Positions 1 through 10,061 of a stretch of 64,000 nt of DNA are shown here, one piece after another (positions within the stretch are counted from its first letter, which is position 1; each line of letters begins with the position of its first letter). The stretch is from Pleurodeles waltl (Eukaryota > Chordata > Amphibia > Caudata > Salamandridae). A program made the position numbers and the translations under genes. The stretch spans positions 332,084,177 through 332,148,176 of the forward strand of contig NC_090448.1 of the NCBI RefSeq assembly GCF_031143425.1. The letters are read 5' to 3'. Below the pieces are notes generated by a model. It saw nothing but the letters and a program-made list of their open reading frames with translations. It made no database searches and was not told where the DNA came from.

Positions 1-2
1 TG

Positions 3-692
3 TACTGGATTCGCTTATGGTCATCAGATTCTCTTGTCCATTATAGATGTGCGCTAGCTAACTTGATGGCCAACAACACTAGCTCCAAAATCAAGTGGTG
101 TGCATATGTAGAAAGGACCCTCTCGCTTCTTGGTTTGGGGTCCTATTGGAAGGAACCATTATCTATCCCTAAGAACGCAACCCAGACACTAAAGGATGCT
201 TTCTGGCTCCACGTTCAACTTTCCCAATTGTCCGCTGTCTCGTCATCATCCATGACGGGAAACTTTTTATATTTTAAATGCCATTATGAATTTGCACAAT
301 ATATGGATATAGTATCTTCTCCGTTTGCTCGTTCATTATACATTAGATTCAGGGTGGGCTCTCTTCCTTTGCGTTCCCTCACTTATAAATGGTCTAATTT
401 TAGTTGTTCTTCTAAGATGTGTCCGATGGGCTGTGCCAGAGAAGAATCAGTAACTCATATTCTCTTCCAATGCCCCGCATACTCCAAACAAAGAGCCCGT
501 TGGATTATTCCTCTGTGCAGAAGTAAGGGTTTTAAAAACTGCTTGCTAGCTTTGAGAATTTTTAAATCTGATTCATCGGTTTTAGTGGTTTGTTGTTTGT
601 CAAAATATTTAGACTCAATCTGGCGTATCAGACTGAACACGCTTAAAAAAGCAGAGGGAAATTTAACAATGAATGTGGTAAACAACAATTGA
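3..692 (+). CDS. LINE ORF2 C-terminal fragment with CCHC-type motif
   Basis: The reading frame is open from base 3, so the coding region enters from the left and the internal Met at 63 is not the true start. The C-terminal third carries a Cys-x3-Cys followed by ESVTHILFQC and a CPAYSKQR-like run. This is the zinc-knuckle-like C-terminus seen after the reverse transcriptase in several LINE clades (L1, CR1, RTE and R4 groups). No catalytic reverse-transcriptase motif is inside the window. In a full element this polypeptide would nick target DNA and prime reverse transcription. The frame is open over about 230 codons, so this may be one of the younger LINE fragments here. Confidence 0.6.
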   Translation, partial: YWIRLWSSDSLVHYRCALANLMANNTSSKIKWCAYVERTLSLLGLGSYWKEPLSIPKNATQTLKDAFWLHVQLSQLSAVSSSSMTGNFLYFKCHYEFAQYMDIVSSPFARSLYIRFRVGSLPLRSLTYKWSNFSCSSKMCPMGCAREESVTHILFQCPAYSKQRARWIIPLCRSKGFKNCLLALRIFKSDSSVLVVCCLSKYLDSIWRIRLNTLKKAEGNLTMNVVNNN

Positions 693-1017
693 TGGATTTA
701 TCATTGTATGCACATATCACTTTTATTGGTTCAGATGCATTCCCTACCTGCTGTTTTTATTTTTCTTAGATATTTTTTAAATAGAAATGTCCTTTTTATC
801 TGATATGGTTTGCCAGGCTTGTATCTTATTCTTTTACCTATAATGTGTTTTTACATAACTATAAGGTGCGATTTTCCATGAGGGAACTGCTTATGTGTAA
901 ATATTTCTCTTTTCTTTTTTCTCTCCTTTTCAATCTTTTATGACTTAAATTGTTTATCATGTAGCTTGCCGTTCCTTTCTTTTTTGATGTGCTTTTATGG
1001 TATTTATATTTACCGAA

Positions 1018-1023
1018 AATAAA
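1018..1023 (+). terminator. LINE polyadenylation hexamer AATAAA
   Basis: AATAAA lies about 20 bp before the apparent 3' end of the LINE, where a short AATAATGATGAT tail follows. Position and tail fit a retrotransposed 3' end. Confidence 0.5.
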
Positions 1024-1040
1024 GCTAATAATGATGATAC

Positions 1041-1549
1041 AAGGCATAGTTAACAGCTGGCCTTTGTATATTCCTCACACAATAGTGTGATTGGGAGTTG
1101 ACAGAATGGGAGTGGCGAAGCTGTGCACAGCAGCACATGTACTTCAAAGAAGCTGCCTTAGCTCACACACAAAGAACTTCACACTAGCCTTTTGTGACTC
1201 CAGATATCCTTAGACCAGGGCAAGGAGGCAGGAAATTTCAAAGACTTCTGTGGGAGGAACACTCCAGAAGTTTCTTCCACTTCAAAGCTGTTACAAGTTA
1301 GAAAACTAGAACCCTCAGACCCACTCTTCAGTACACTCATGGACCTGTAGATATTACAGAAGGAAGACTGCTTGAGCCCTGCCCTGCTGTTTGAGAAGAA
1401 GAGAGGACCTGCTCCCTTCATCCAAGTCCACTTGAAGTGACTCAAAGGGCCAGCCGTTTGACCTCCTGCTCAGAGCTACAGGAACATAAAAAGCTGCAGT
1501 GGCTGTCCTGGAAAAGTGCAGCTGACTTTCTGCACTTGACCTGCAATTA
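1041..1549. other. Unassigned sequence, left flank of Tc1 insertion
   Basis: I see no gene, RNA or recognisable element. The antisense frame over 1179-1445 resembles no family I know. The sequence resumes at 3113 after the Tc1 element, so 1041-1549 and 3113-3330 were one continuous stretch before that insertion. Confidence 0.4.
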
Positions 1550-1574
1550 CAGGGAGTGCAGAATTATTAGGCAA
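1550..1574 (+). repeat. Tc1 left outer terminal inverted repeat
   Basis: Twenty-five bases identical to the reverse complement of 3088-3112. This is the likely outer transposase binding and cleavage site. Confidence 0.95.
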
Positions 1575-1738
1575 GTTGTATTTTTGAGGATTAATTTTAT
1601 TATTGAACAACAACCATGTTCTCAATGAACCCAAAAAACTCATTAATATCAAAGCTGAATATTTTTGGAAGTAGTTTTTAGTTTGTTTTTAGTTTTAGCT
1701 ATGTTAGGGGGATATCTGTGTGTGCAGGTGACTATTAC

Positions 1739-1763
1739 TGTGCATAATTATTAGGCAACTTAA
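1739..1763 (+). repeat. Tc1 left inner direct repeat
   Basis: Contains GCATAATTATTAGGCAACTT, a near copy of the core of the outer repeat in the same orientation, about 190 bp inward. Probably the inner transposase binding site. Confidence 0.85.
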
Positions 1764-1877
1764 CAAAAAAACTATATATACCCATTTCAATTATTTATTA
1801 TTACCAGTGAAACCAATATAACATCTCAACATTCACAAATATACATTTCTGACATTCAAAAACAAAACAAAAACAAA

Positions 1878-2894
1878 TCAGTGACCAATATAGCCACCTT
1901 TCTTTGCAAGGACACTCAAAAGCCTGCCATCCATGGATTCTGTCAGTGTTTTGATCTGTTCACCATCAACATTGCGTGCAGCAGCAACCACAGCCTCCCA
2001 GACACTGTTCAGAGAGGTGTACTGTTTTCCCTCCTTGTAAATCTCACATTTGATGATGGACCACAGGTTCTCAATGGGGTTCAGATCAGGTGAACAAGGA
2101 GGCCATGTCATTAGATTTCCTTCTTTTATACCCTTTCTTGCCAGCCACGCTGTGGAGTACTTGGACGCGTGTGATGGAGCATTGTCCTGCATGAAAATCA
2201 TGTTTTTCTTGAAGGATGCAGACTTCTTCCTGTACCACTGCTTGAAGAAGGTGTCTTCCAGGAACTGGCAGTAGGACTGGGAGTTTAGCTTGACTCCATC
2301 CTCAACCCGAAAAGGCCCCACAAGCTCATCTTTGATGATACCAGCCCAAACCAGTACTCCACCTCCACCTTGCTGGCGTCTGAGTCGGACTGGAGCTCTC
2401 TGCCCTTTACCAATCCAGCCACGGGCCCATCCATCTGGCCCATCAAGACTCACTCTCATTTCATCAGTCCATAAAACCTTAGAAAAATCAGTCTTGAGAT
2501 ATTGATTGGCCCAGTCTTGACGTTTCAGCTTGTGTGTCTTGTTCAGTGGTGGTCGTCTTTCAGCCTTTCTTACCTTGGCCATGTCTCTGAGTATTGCACA
2601 CCTTGTGCTTTTGGGCACTCCAGTGATGTTGCAGCTCTGAAATATGGCCAAACTGGTGGCAAGTGGCATCGTGGCAGCTGCACGCTTGACTTTTCTCAGT
2701 TCATGGGCAGTTATTTTGCGCCTTGGCTTTTCCACACGCTTCTTGCGACCCTGTTGACTATTTTGAATGAAACGCTTGATTGTTCGATGATCACGCTTCA
2801 GAAGCTTTGCAATTTTAAGAGTGCTGCATCCCTCTGCAAGATATCTCACTATTTTTGACTTTTCGGAGCCTGTCAAGTCCTTCTTTTGACCCAT
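1878..2894 (-). CDS. Tc1-like transposase, DD37E, intact 338 aa
   Basis: The predicted protein is full length for a Tc1-like transposase. Residues 1-50 form a helix-turn-helix of the paired/homeo-like type, a KPRRK run at about 56-60 occupies the place of the GRPR-like linker, and a second helix-turn-helix follows. The catalytic domain shows D144 (in LWTDE), D237 (in MQDNAPSH) and E275 (in SPDLNPIENLW). Counting the residues between the second D and the E gives 37, not the 34 of classical Tc1 elements, which matches the DD37E group described for some vertebrate Tc1-like elements. A glycine-rich segment lies near residues 175-180. There is no internal stop or frameshift. The start at 2894 is the first Met of the frame, and the protein aligns end to end with the family from there. 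By family, it cuts and pastes the element into TA sites in the nucleus. Confidence 0.95.
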   Translation of the reverse strand: MGQKKDLTGSEKSKIVRYLAEGCSTLKIAKLLKRDHRTIKRFIQNSQQGRKKRVEKPRRKITAHELRKVKRAAATMPLATSLAIFQSCNITGVPKSTRCAILRDMAKVRKAERRPPLNKTHKLKRQDWANQYLKTDFSKVLWTDEMRVSLDGPDGWARGWIGKGQRAPVRLRRQQGGGGVLVWAGIIKDELVGPFRVEDGVKLNSQSYCQFLEDTFFKQWYRKKSASFKKNMIFMQDNAPSHASKYSTAWLARKGIKEGNLMTWPPCSPDLNPIENLWSIIKCEIYKEGKQYTSLNSVWEAVVAAARNVDGEQIKTLTESMDGRLLSVLAKKGGYIGH

Positions 2895-2910
2895 TTTGCC
2901 AAAGGAAAGG

Positions 2911-2934
2911 AAGTTGCCTAATAATTATGCACAC
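2911..2934 (-). repeat. Tc1 right inner direct repeat
   Basis: Contains GTTGCCTAATAATTATGCAC, the reverse complement of the left inner repeat, about 180 bp inside the right end. It lies just upstream of the transposase start, so transposase bound here could also affect its own promoter. Confidence 0.85.
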
Positions 2935-3087
2935 CTGATATAGGGTGTTGATGTCATTAGACCACACCCCTTCTCATTACAGAGATGCACATCACCTAAT
3001 ATGCTTAATTGGTAGTAGGCTTTCGAGCCTATACAGCTTGGAGTAAGACAACATGCATAAAGAGGATGATGTGGTCAAAATACTCAT

Positions 3088-3112
3088 TTGCCTAATAATT
3101 CTGCACTCCCTG
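3088..3112 (-). repeat. Tc1 right outer terminal inverted repeat
   Basis: Perfect inverted partner of 1550-1574, followed directly by the TA target dinucleotide. Confidence 0.95.
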
Positions 3113-3330
3113 TAGACCTACATGAACCTTTCTGATCTCCCCAAGAGAAACCTCCCCAGGTCTGGGGCCCTTGGTTGACACCAGAGTGCACTCCTCTGGC
3201 CACAGCAGAGAAATCTTTGGAGCTCTTTATGACTGTCAATGGGCCACTGCAGACCACCAAAGAAAAGCAAAAGTAACAAAAGGGAAGAGGGAGGTATTGT
3301 CTAGTCCAGTGCACACCCTCCTGGTAGTCT

Positions 3331-3828
3331 AACACATATACTATCAAAGTTCACTGTTCCAATAAGATGGACACCACACAACCAATTAGGTGAGGAGTCA
3401 CAAGGTCATCAAACACATTAGTGTGTTGAAAGCAAGTGCGATCCACTCACCAATAGGTGACATGCTTCATCATCGGGCATTGCTCATCAGGCTGGTACTG
3501 CAATGTCCGGCTGGCCCCGCAGTGGGGCTCTTTGCCAGAGATCTTTTGCTTGTGTTTGCCAGGAGAAGTGACGTGTGGGGAGGATTAGAATGAGTGTGGT
3601 TAAAATTGACTATAGGTGCCAGATTGATAGATTTGAATGCAAACAAAGTTAATATGGACCTATGTCAAGGTTAAAAACAGAAAGGGAAAATACCAGGTGT
3701 AATGACCTATTTTCGCACTTGCTTCTTACATACTAATGTGTTTGATGACCTTGTGAATCCCCACCTAATTGGTCGTGTGGTGTCCATCTTATCAAAACAT
3801 TGTACTTTGATTGTATTTGTGTTACACC
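3331..3828. repeat. Fold-back inverted repeat, about 100-bp arms
   Basis: The left arm (about 3331-3440) and right arm (about 3714-3828) are imperfect reverse complements. For example, the left arm contains TGGACACCACACAACCAATT and the right arm contains AATTGGTCGTGTGGTGTCCA. The loop of about 270 bp has no coding signal. I cannot name a family. It could be a fold-back DNA element, the ends of a non-autonomous transposon, or two opposed copies of one repeat. Confidence 0.7.
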
Positions 3829-4988
3829 AAAGAAAAGCTCCAGTGGGCCAGATTCTGTGCACTACAGTGACCACCAGTGATGACTGCCAACACGAGACCT
3901 GCACTTTGTGCTACAGCACCAACACCCTGCGGTAACTGTTAATGTGAAGCTCCAGTAACGACTGTCTGCGGCACCCAACAGGACCTTTACACTACAGCGA
4001 CAATCACCCAAGACCCCAGGATTGCTCATCGTGCTACAGCGGCAAAAATCCATTACACTATCCCTGCTCCTTGAGCCTCCTTCACTGCAAACGTAACTCT
4101 TCACGCCAGACTTTGAGAAGGTAACTTTTTCAACAGAACTTACCTGATCGTTGTATCCAGCCCATGCTACATCGCGTCAGCCTGATCTTGAGACTTTACC
4201 TTGGTCTAGCACGACAAGTACCATTTATGCTTTTACGCATTATACTTACCTTAAATCTTTAACAATGCATATCTACAGTTCTACTGATTGGATTTTTGTT
4301 GTTGTGTCAAAAGATGTATTACATTTAGCTCTGTTTGTTTACATTCATGTGGGATTTTCTTGTGATGTCACTTTAATAATGTTTGTGTGCTGCATAAATA
4401 CTTTTGCATTGCGTCTAAGTAAAGCCTGGCTGCTTTTGTGCCCAGCTACCAAAGAATTGTGGCTCACCCTGACAAGGATTGTGGCTGTTGCGTGAGTAGG
4501 GTTTCCTCCACCTCAACCAACAACCACATTTCTCACAATTGTCCTTTCCAAAACTAAGTATAGGCTCTTGAAGGACAATTATTCCTTCTCATTTGCCAAA
4601 ATGTTGGAACACTAAACTTGGAAATATCAATGCAGGGGAAGCTAACCCATATGGCATGTGTTTACAGTGGAAACAGCCTTTTGCGTTTAGGAATGTGGTA
4701 AGCTTCCTGCTACTGAGACTAAGAGGAATTGGATGGTAGACTGAGGATAGATCCATAGACAAAAATAATTAGATTGCTAACATCTCCTGAATTTTTGGCA
4801 AAGGAAACCTATCAATAATAATGTTATTTAAATCTCTTCACAGCAAAACATTCTCTAATACATGTTCCACATTCCTAACTGTAACACCCCATAAAGTTTC
4901 AGGAAAACCAGGTAGGGGTTGAAAGACTCACCAAAGGGCCTGGGCCAGTATGAGAGGGTAAAAGGAATCTGGAATGGACTGTCAGGAC
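3829..4988. other. Unassigned, probably retroelement-derived non-coding sequence
   Basis: I see no gene. At 4390-4500 there is a stretch with a TAAATACTTTTGCATTG-like segment and an AAGCCTGGCTGCTTTTGTGC segment. It reads like the 3' part of an LTR or SINE-like repeat common in newts, but I cannot prove that without a library search. The rest is featureless. Confidence 0.35.
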
Positions 4989-5155
4989 CAGTGGCGTGAC
5001 AAGATTTGAGGGGGGTCCCCCTGCAAAGTATATGAAGGGGCCCCCCTCCTAACTCATGCAGGAGCTCTCGGACCAGTGTACTGTGCTGAGGAGACCCCAT
5101 AGAGCTCGTGGGCCCCTGCACCACTGGGGCTGCTGGGAGCATTGTTACGCCACTG
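4989..5155. mobile_element. hAT-type MITE with 8-bp target duplication
   Basis: The 167-bp element begins CAGTGGCGTGACAA and ends TTGTTACGCCACTG, giving inverted termini with one mismatch. CAGTGGCGTAAC-type ends are typical of hAT MITEs. The flanks GTCAGGAC (4981-4988) and GTCAGGCC (5156-5163) match at 7 of 8 bases, fitting the 8-bp duplication of hAT elements. There is no coding capacity. Confidence 0.8.
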
Positions 5156-5539
5156 GTCAGGCCCTATGGCATCCAGTTTGACAGGTGGTTGATGCAGCAG
5201 CAAGGGCAAGGAGGAAATTAGGGTGGGGAAAAAAGGGGTGGAGGGGCAGGAGTCTAGGACGCAGTCCTCAGTGTGTCTGTGTGAGGGAGAGTATAGGTAG
5301 GGAAGAAGAGACATGGTCAATCTACAGAGTACAAGAGAAGGCAGATGGGTAAACGAAGGGAGCAGTGAAACCCCATCCTGCAGCAAGCGAGGGCAGCTCC
5401 CTGAGTGCCCCTGTTAGGGGGAGAGTGCAGGAACAGCAGATCGAAGGCACCGACCAGAGGCGAGGCAGGGCAGCGAACCAGGGGTATTCAGGTCTGGCAC
5501 TTGGGCATGGTGTCAGCGAGAAGAGATGCGTGAGATCAA

Positions 5540-7831
5540 TCAGAGAGTACAAGGCTTACCCAAGGTGGTGTGGGGGAGCACCAGCCAGTGGTTAGGAAGT
5601 GGGTTGGGGGAGGGGTGTGGTATGGGGACATGATAGTCAGGAGTTTGGAAGAAAGGGCCCATTCTGACCAAGAATCTATTGTAATGGTATGTAAGTCTGC
5701 CAATTATTCTCTCATAAGAGTCCACCTGGAACAACTCACGTAATGAGTCATTCAAGGTCAGACTGGTGGGTGTCCTCCACAACGATAGGATGCAGATCTT
5801 GGCGGTAGTTGGGGCAGTGACAAGCCAACAGGATTGTTGTGGCAAGATGGCCAGGGATTGGGCAAAGTTGTATAAAAGAAGTCTAAGCCTTCAGTGTCCC
5901 TGTGAGAGGTACAGTTTGCCTGACTGTGCTGGTGATGGAGGACCAGAGGAGGTGGACAATGTCTCCATCCAGAGTGCCACATCACCAGCACATGGCTGAG
6001 GGGAGGAGGGAGAACCAACGGAGTCAGAACGGAGACTGGTGCCAGCAGTGTAGCACCTTAAAGTTACTGAACTTAAGGTGGGCCTCTCAGAGGTACTGGT
6101 CATGATCCGCAAGCAGGCCCCACTAGTCCGTCTCGGTCTACCGGAGCTGCAAGCGTTCTGTCCACCAATCCGGGATGGACTGAGCCAGGGAAATGGATTA
6201 GAGATGGGGCACCAGAACCTCATACAGCACAGAGACTGATCCTTTGTGTGTGCCCCACTTCCGTAGATATTCCATCAAGGGGGAGCAAGCAAGCTCCACA
6301 GGAGGGGTTCCTCGTGCCTGGTGAAGGCAGCATTGGAGGTATTGATAGTCCCACAAATATCTCACATAAAGGCTATACTGCTCCTTGGCCTCAGCAAACA
6401 TCTTGTACTCACCATTTTTTTACTAGATCAGCGCCGTGATGCAGCACCCTGGAGGTGAACACCAGCCAAAGGGGTTCCAACCCTCCGAACCACAACAATG
6501 TGTTGCACCGTAGAGGAGCCTGGATGTAGATGGTTGAGTAGATGCCCAATAACTTGTGTAGCTTCTGCCAGGCATGGAGGGTGGTCGCCAGGTCAGAGTT
6601 GGAGACGATTGATCTGGAGGCAGTCCTCAAGTGCAGCAGACTTAGACCCCGGAGACGGACCAAGAGAGAAGACTCTAGTGACACATAGCTGGATGTGTCA
6701 AGGGTGGTATGTCGAATGTTTCTGAGGGGTGCCAAGTGGGATGCCACCCAATAGCATTGAATGTTCGTCAGTTGAAGACCCCCTGTTCAATAGCCACGTA
6801 TTGTTTCTACAGTTTTAGCCGTGGCTTCCAGACACCCCACAGAAAGGTTTTGAGGGTTTTTGTCAAAGGCAGCCATTGGGCAGGCAGGAATACATAGGGT
6901 AGAATAAGAAACACATAGTTCAGACTGGAATAACATTTGTTTTGAGAACTTGTGTGGTCCCCTACAGAGAAAGACCTAGTTGCAACCAGTGTGCCATGTC
7001 TGTCTGAATGCTGGCATGAAGGACGTCCAGGTTATGTTTCACGATGAGGTGAAGACTGGTGGTGATCTCGATATCAGATAGCAGATGGAGGAAAGAGACC
7101 ATTGAAAAGGAAGGCCTGCGAGAACTGTTGGTCGGGTGGAAGCTGTGAGAGGGAAGGCTACACTCACTCCATTTGATCTTGTACCTTGACAGAGAAGTGT
7201 GTGAAATCAAAGACATAGGGGTCAGTAAACATGTAGCAGAGTGGGTGATGTTAACTGAGATATCTTCTGCATAGTGTCACTTTGTGTTCTCCAATGGGAG
7301 GGGAATGCCACATATAAGTCTGGGGAGTTGCATTCTACGATCACCAGTGGCTCCAGGGCCAGAATAAAAAGAAGAGGTGACAGAGGGCAGCCCTGTCTAA
7401 TGCCTCTGCAGATGATAAATGGAGAAATGCATGACTGTTACAGGTGACAACTGCTGTGGGTTGGAAGTATAACCTCCAGACACAAGACAGAAATAGTGGG
7501 CCCAGGCAACAGCTACGCAAAACGTGGAAAAGGTAATCCCACTGAATCGTGTCAAAAGCTCGGTATTAAAGGAGACCATTAGCTTCTCATATTCATCTTG
7601 TCTAACCCTCCAGGATTGTGAGATATCAGTCGGAGATGGGATGCTGAGATGCGGTGGGGGATAAATTCAACCTGGTCTCTGCGCACCAAGGATTGTATCA
7701 TATGTTTGAGTCTGTTGGCTAACACCTTGGCAAATACTTTTGTGTCAACATTCATCAGGTAAATTGAGTGATAGCTAGAATAGTGCAGCGGGTCCTTATC
7801 TGGTTTAGGAAAAAGTGATAGATTCCCTGAT
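5540..7831 (-). pseudogene. L1-a ORF2 fragment: reverse transcriptase and C-terminal region
   Basis: Read antisense, the segment near 7640-7830 has a DKDPLHYSSYHSIYLMNVD-like block, equivalent to the L1 motif in which a short polar run leads into 'YRPISLLN'. The segment near 7400-7580 matches the part in which the family normally continues toward the catalytic YxDD, and blocks at 6962-7216, 6409-6747 and 6198-6401 match the region after the palm. The segment 5540-5845 resembles the L1 C-terminus (YERIIGRLTYHYNRF). Many frameshifts and stops are present, so no protein can be made. Confidence 0.7.
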
Positions 7832-8547
7832 TGTCACGAACTGCACACGGCTGCTCACCTCTGGATGCAGGATTGGGAAAAACACCCGGTCTTCTGCTGG
7901 TTCTGGATAATCCCAGATAGGGGTGACCCTTTCTAGTAACCACGGTTCGCTTGACAGAGAACTCCTAAGCAGACTGTACCCTCCAGAAGGAGTGCCGGAG
8001 GAAAAACCCCAAGAAATGGGGAAAAACCCTCAAAACAGGTGCTCCTGAACAAGAAGAAAAAACAGGACTTGAAAACAGGACAAAGGCAAAAATCTCCAAA
8101 AGCGAAAACAGGAACGACGAACAGGAGCGAAGAGCACCACCAAAGGGAAGTGACTTATATACTGGAAAATAGGAAGTGACCTCACAAGAAATGAAACAAC
8201 ACCATCTTGAATTGGGAAAAGCCCATAGAAAAGAATAGGGAAAAAGGATGTAGCATAAAAGAAAAGAGCATGCTGGGAAATGAAAACAGGAAGAAGACAA
8301 CATGGAGATCAGCAGGAATACTGAGAAAATGAAGTGCACAGAAAGCAAGAAAAAAAGAAAAGAAAGAGACCACCACCGACAGAAGTGAATACCCTAAATT
8401 AGGTAAGGGCGACGCGACCGCAAAACATGGTTCCGGGAACACGTCGACAAAACGGAAAGAAAACGTGGAGGACGGCGCTCCGAAAATCGGAAGCGCGATC
8501 CGACCGCGGTCGGGAAAAGAGACGCCATGGTAAGGCGCTGCGTTACA
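7832..8547. mobile_element. Solo LTR, 716 bp, 5-bp target duplication
   Basis: The block begins TGTCACGAA and ends GCGTTACA, the short inverted TG...CA ends of an LTR. It is flanked on both sides by CTGAT (7827-7831 and 8548-8552), a perfect 5-bp duplication. It sits inside the L1-a reverse-transcriptase coding region, whose reading resumes on the other side. A TATATA-like box is near 8156. No internal retroviral or Gypsy sequence remains, so it was probably left by LTR-LTR recombination. Orientation is uncertain. Confidence 0.85.
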
Positions 8548-8784
8548 CTGATAGGTTCAGAGAGGACAGAGTGAGGCGGATTCGCCTGTGAGTATACCTT
8601 GCAGAGTAAGGAAGCCAGCATGTCCTGGTTAGCCTTATAGTATTCTGACGGATAGCCCTGCAGGCTCGGGGCCTTGCCATAAGGCAGATCATCAATTACT
8701 TCCAAGATATCTTCTAGGATACTCAGCATCCAGAGCCAGGACCAAGTCAGCCGTGAGGCAAGGGAGCACATTACTAGACACAAA
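8548..8784 (-). pseudogene. L1-a ORF2 fragment: start of reverse transcriptase
   Basis: Antisense translation gives EVIDDLPYGKAPSLQGYPSE, the L1 reverse-transcriptase opening motif (usually 'GKAPGPDGFPAEFYK'), followed by a helix resembling 'LLCKVYSQA'. It is cut on the left by the solo LTR and on the right by Harbinger copy 1. The frame continues in the pieces at 5540-7831 and 16395-17685. Confidence 0.8.
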
Positions 8785-9611
8785 GGCTCTCATTACATTC
8801 CTGGCGGTCGGTGGTAAAGCGGCAGTAACACCGCCAACAGGCCGACGGTAAAAAAATGGAATTATGACCACGGCGGAAACCGCCAACACAGACAGACACT
8901 TTAACACACCGACCGCCACGGTGGTAGCAACAAGCACAGCAGCGGTAACCGCCAACAGCGATGCGGAAGACAATGTACCGCCCACCCTATTACAACATGC
9001 CAATCCGCCATCAAAAGCATGGCGGAAACAGTACGCAGAAGGGAAACAACTCACCTCTGGACACTCAAGGAAGTACCAATTCGCCATGGAGCCCGAACTG
9101 CAGATCTTCCCCATGCTGGTTTTCCTACTCCTACACCAGGAACACGAATGGCGGCAAAGATGACCACGGTGAGTACCGCACCTAGCACAAAAGGGGGGGA
9201 GGAAAAAGAGAGTGACACACACATGCAACACACAACACTCCCACCCCTAACACCATACACACAAATAGATGCAACAACGTTACCTATACACCCGTACCCC
9301 TCAGGAGTAATGCAAGGACAAAAGGAAGTGAGTAAAGTCAGTGTAATAATATACATTTCAATAAATACGTCCTCAAAGCACAAAACAGTATCTACAATAT
9401 ATACAAATGGAGGGACACTGCCCAGTTCAAATTGTCCGTGGCCCACAGGGCCATATCACATAGGCCAAGGCCCCACTTGACTCCTGCTTCAATACGGAGA
9501 GAACACTGCTGGGGCATCACGTCAAAATTACACAGGCACCTCAGGGGAAGGGTAATGGGGGGCACCTCAGTTGGAGGATGGTACAACGCCACTGCTCCTG
9601 GAGGGGGCCAC

Positions 9612-9800
9612 ATGCCCTCTGTGATGTCCTTGGGGGTGCAAGGGCACGGTCTCTCAAGTGGGTGGTTTGCCCACTGCTTGGTCCTGGGGAATGCAAGGCC
9701 ACAGTCTCTCAAATGGATGGTTTGCCCACAGCTTTGTCCTGGGGAGTGGAAGGCCACATTCTCTATAGTGGATAGCCTCTCCACTGCTTCTGGAGGGGGC
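9612..9800. repeat. Degenerate 58-64-bp tandem repeat, Harbinger copy 1
   Basis: About three diverged units, each with a TCCTGGGGARTGCAAGGCCA-like core then CTCTCAARTGG and TTTGCCCAC. They are homologous to the 64-bp arrays at the same place in Harbinger copies 2 and 3. Confidence 0.7.
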
Positions 9801-10061
9801 TTTGTCCCCAGTGTGCTTCATCCTAGCAAAGCGGGGGTGAGTGGATGCCTTCTTCCACTGGTTCTGTAGGGGGCCTCGTGCCAAGTGCGCTTCATCCTGG
9901 CAAGGAGGGGGTGAGTGCATGGCTTCTTCCACTGGTCCTGGAGGGGGCCTTGTGCCCTGTGATGCAGATCTTGGAGGGTGCAAGGTCACGGTCTCTCACC
10001 TGGGTGTCACACCTACAGTATTTGCAGGGGCCAGGATGCACTATATCCCATGGATGCACGA

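Larger units (their letters stand above)
1..1040 (+). mobile_element. 3' end of a non-LTR retrotransposon (LINE), cut by window edge
   Basis: The block holds the last part of a LINE reverse-transcriptase ORF (to 692), then about 350 bp of AT-rich 3' UTR, and ends in a polyadenylation hexamer and a short TAA/TGAT-type tail near 1040. Nothing after 1040 continues it. The 5' part lies outside the window. The clade is uncertain. Confidence 0.7.
1550..3112 (-). mobile_element. Complete Tc1/mariner transposon (DD37E type)
   Basis: The element is 1563 bp, flanked by TA at 1548-1549 and at 3113-3114, as expected for Tc1/mariner target duplication. The outermost 25 bp of each end are perfect inverted copies beginning CAGGGAGTGCAGAATTATTA, with weaker similarity continuing for about 15 bp. 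Each end also has an inner copy of the repeat, so the ends show the IR/DR layout seen in several vertebrate Tc1-like elements. A single antisense transposase frame fills the middle. Everything expected of an autonomous copy is present. Confidence 0.95.

Noticed and set aside
1878..2894. Classical DD34E Tc1 assignment
   Set aside because: Counting residues between the second Asp and the Glu gives 37, so the DD37E group fits better.
7965..8442. Antisense frames rich in Phe, Leu and Ser resembling membrane proteins
   Set aside because: They lie wholly within the solo LTR and reflect its purine-rich plus strand.
8864..9480. Thr/Ala-rich plus frames at the left end of Harbinger copy 1
   Set aside because: They are generated by the subterminal ACCGCC-type motifs and have no counterpart in copies 2 or 3.
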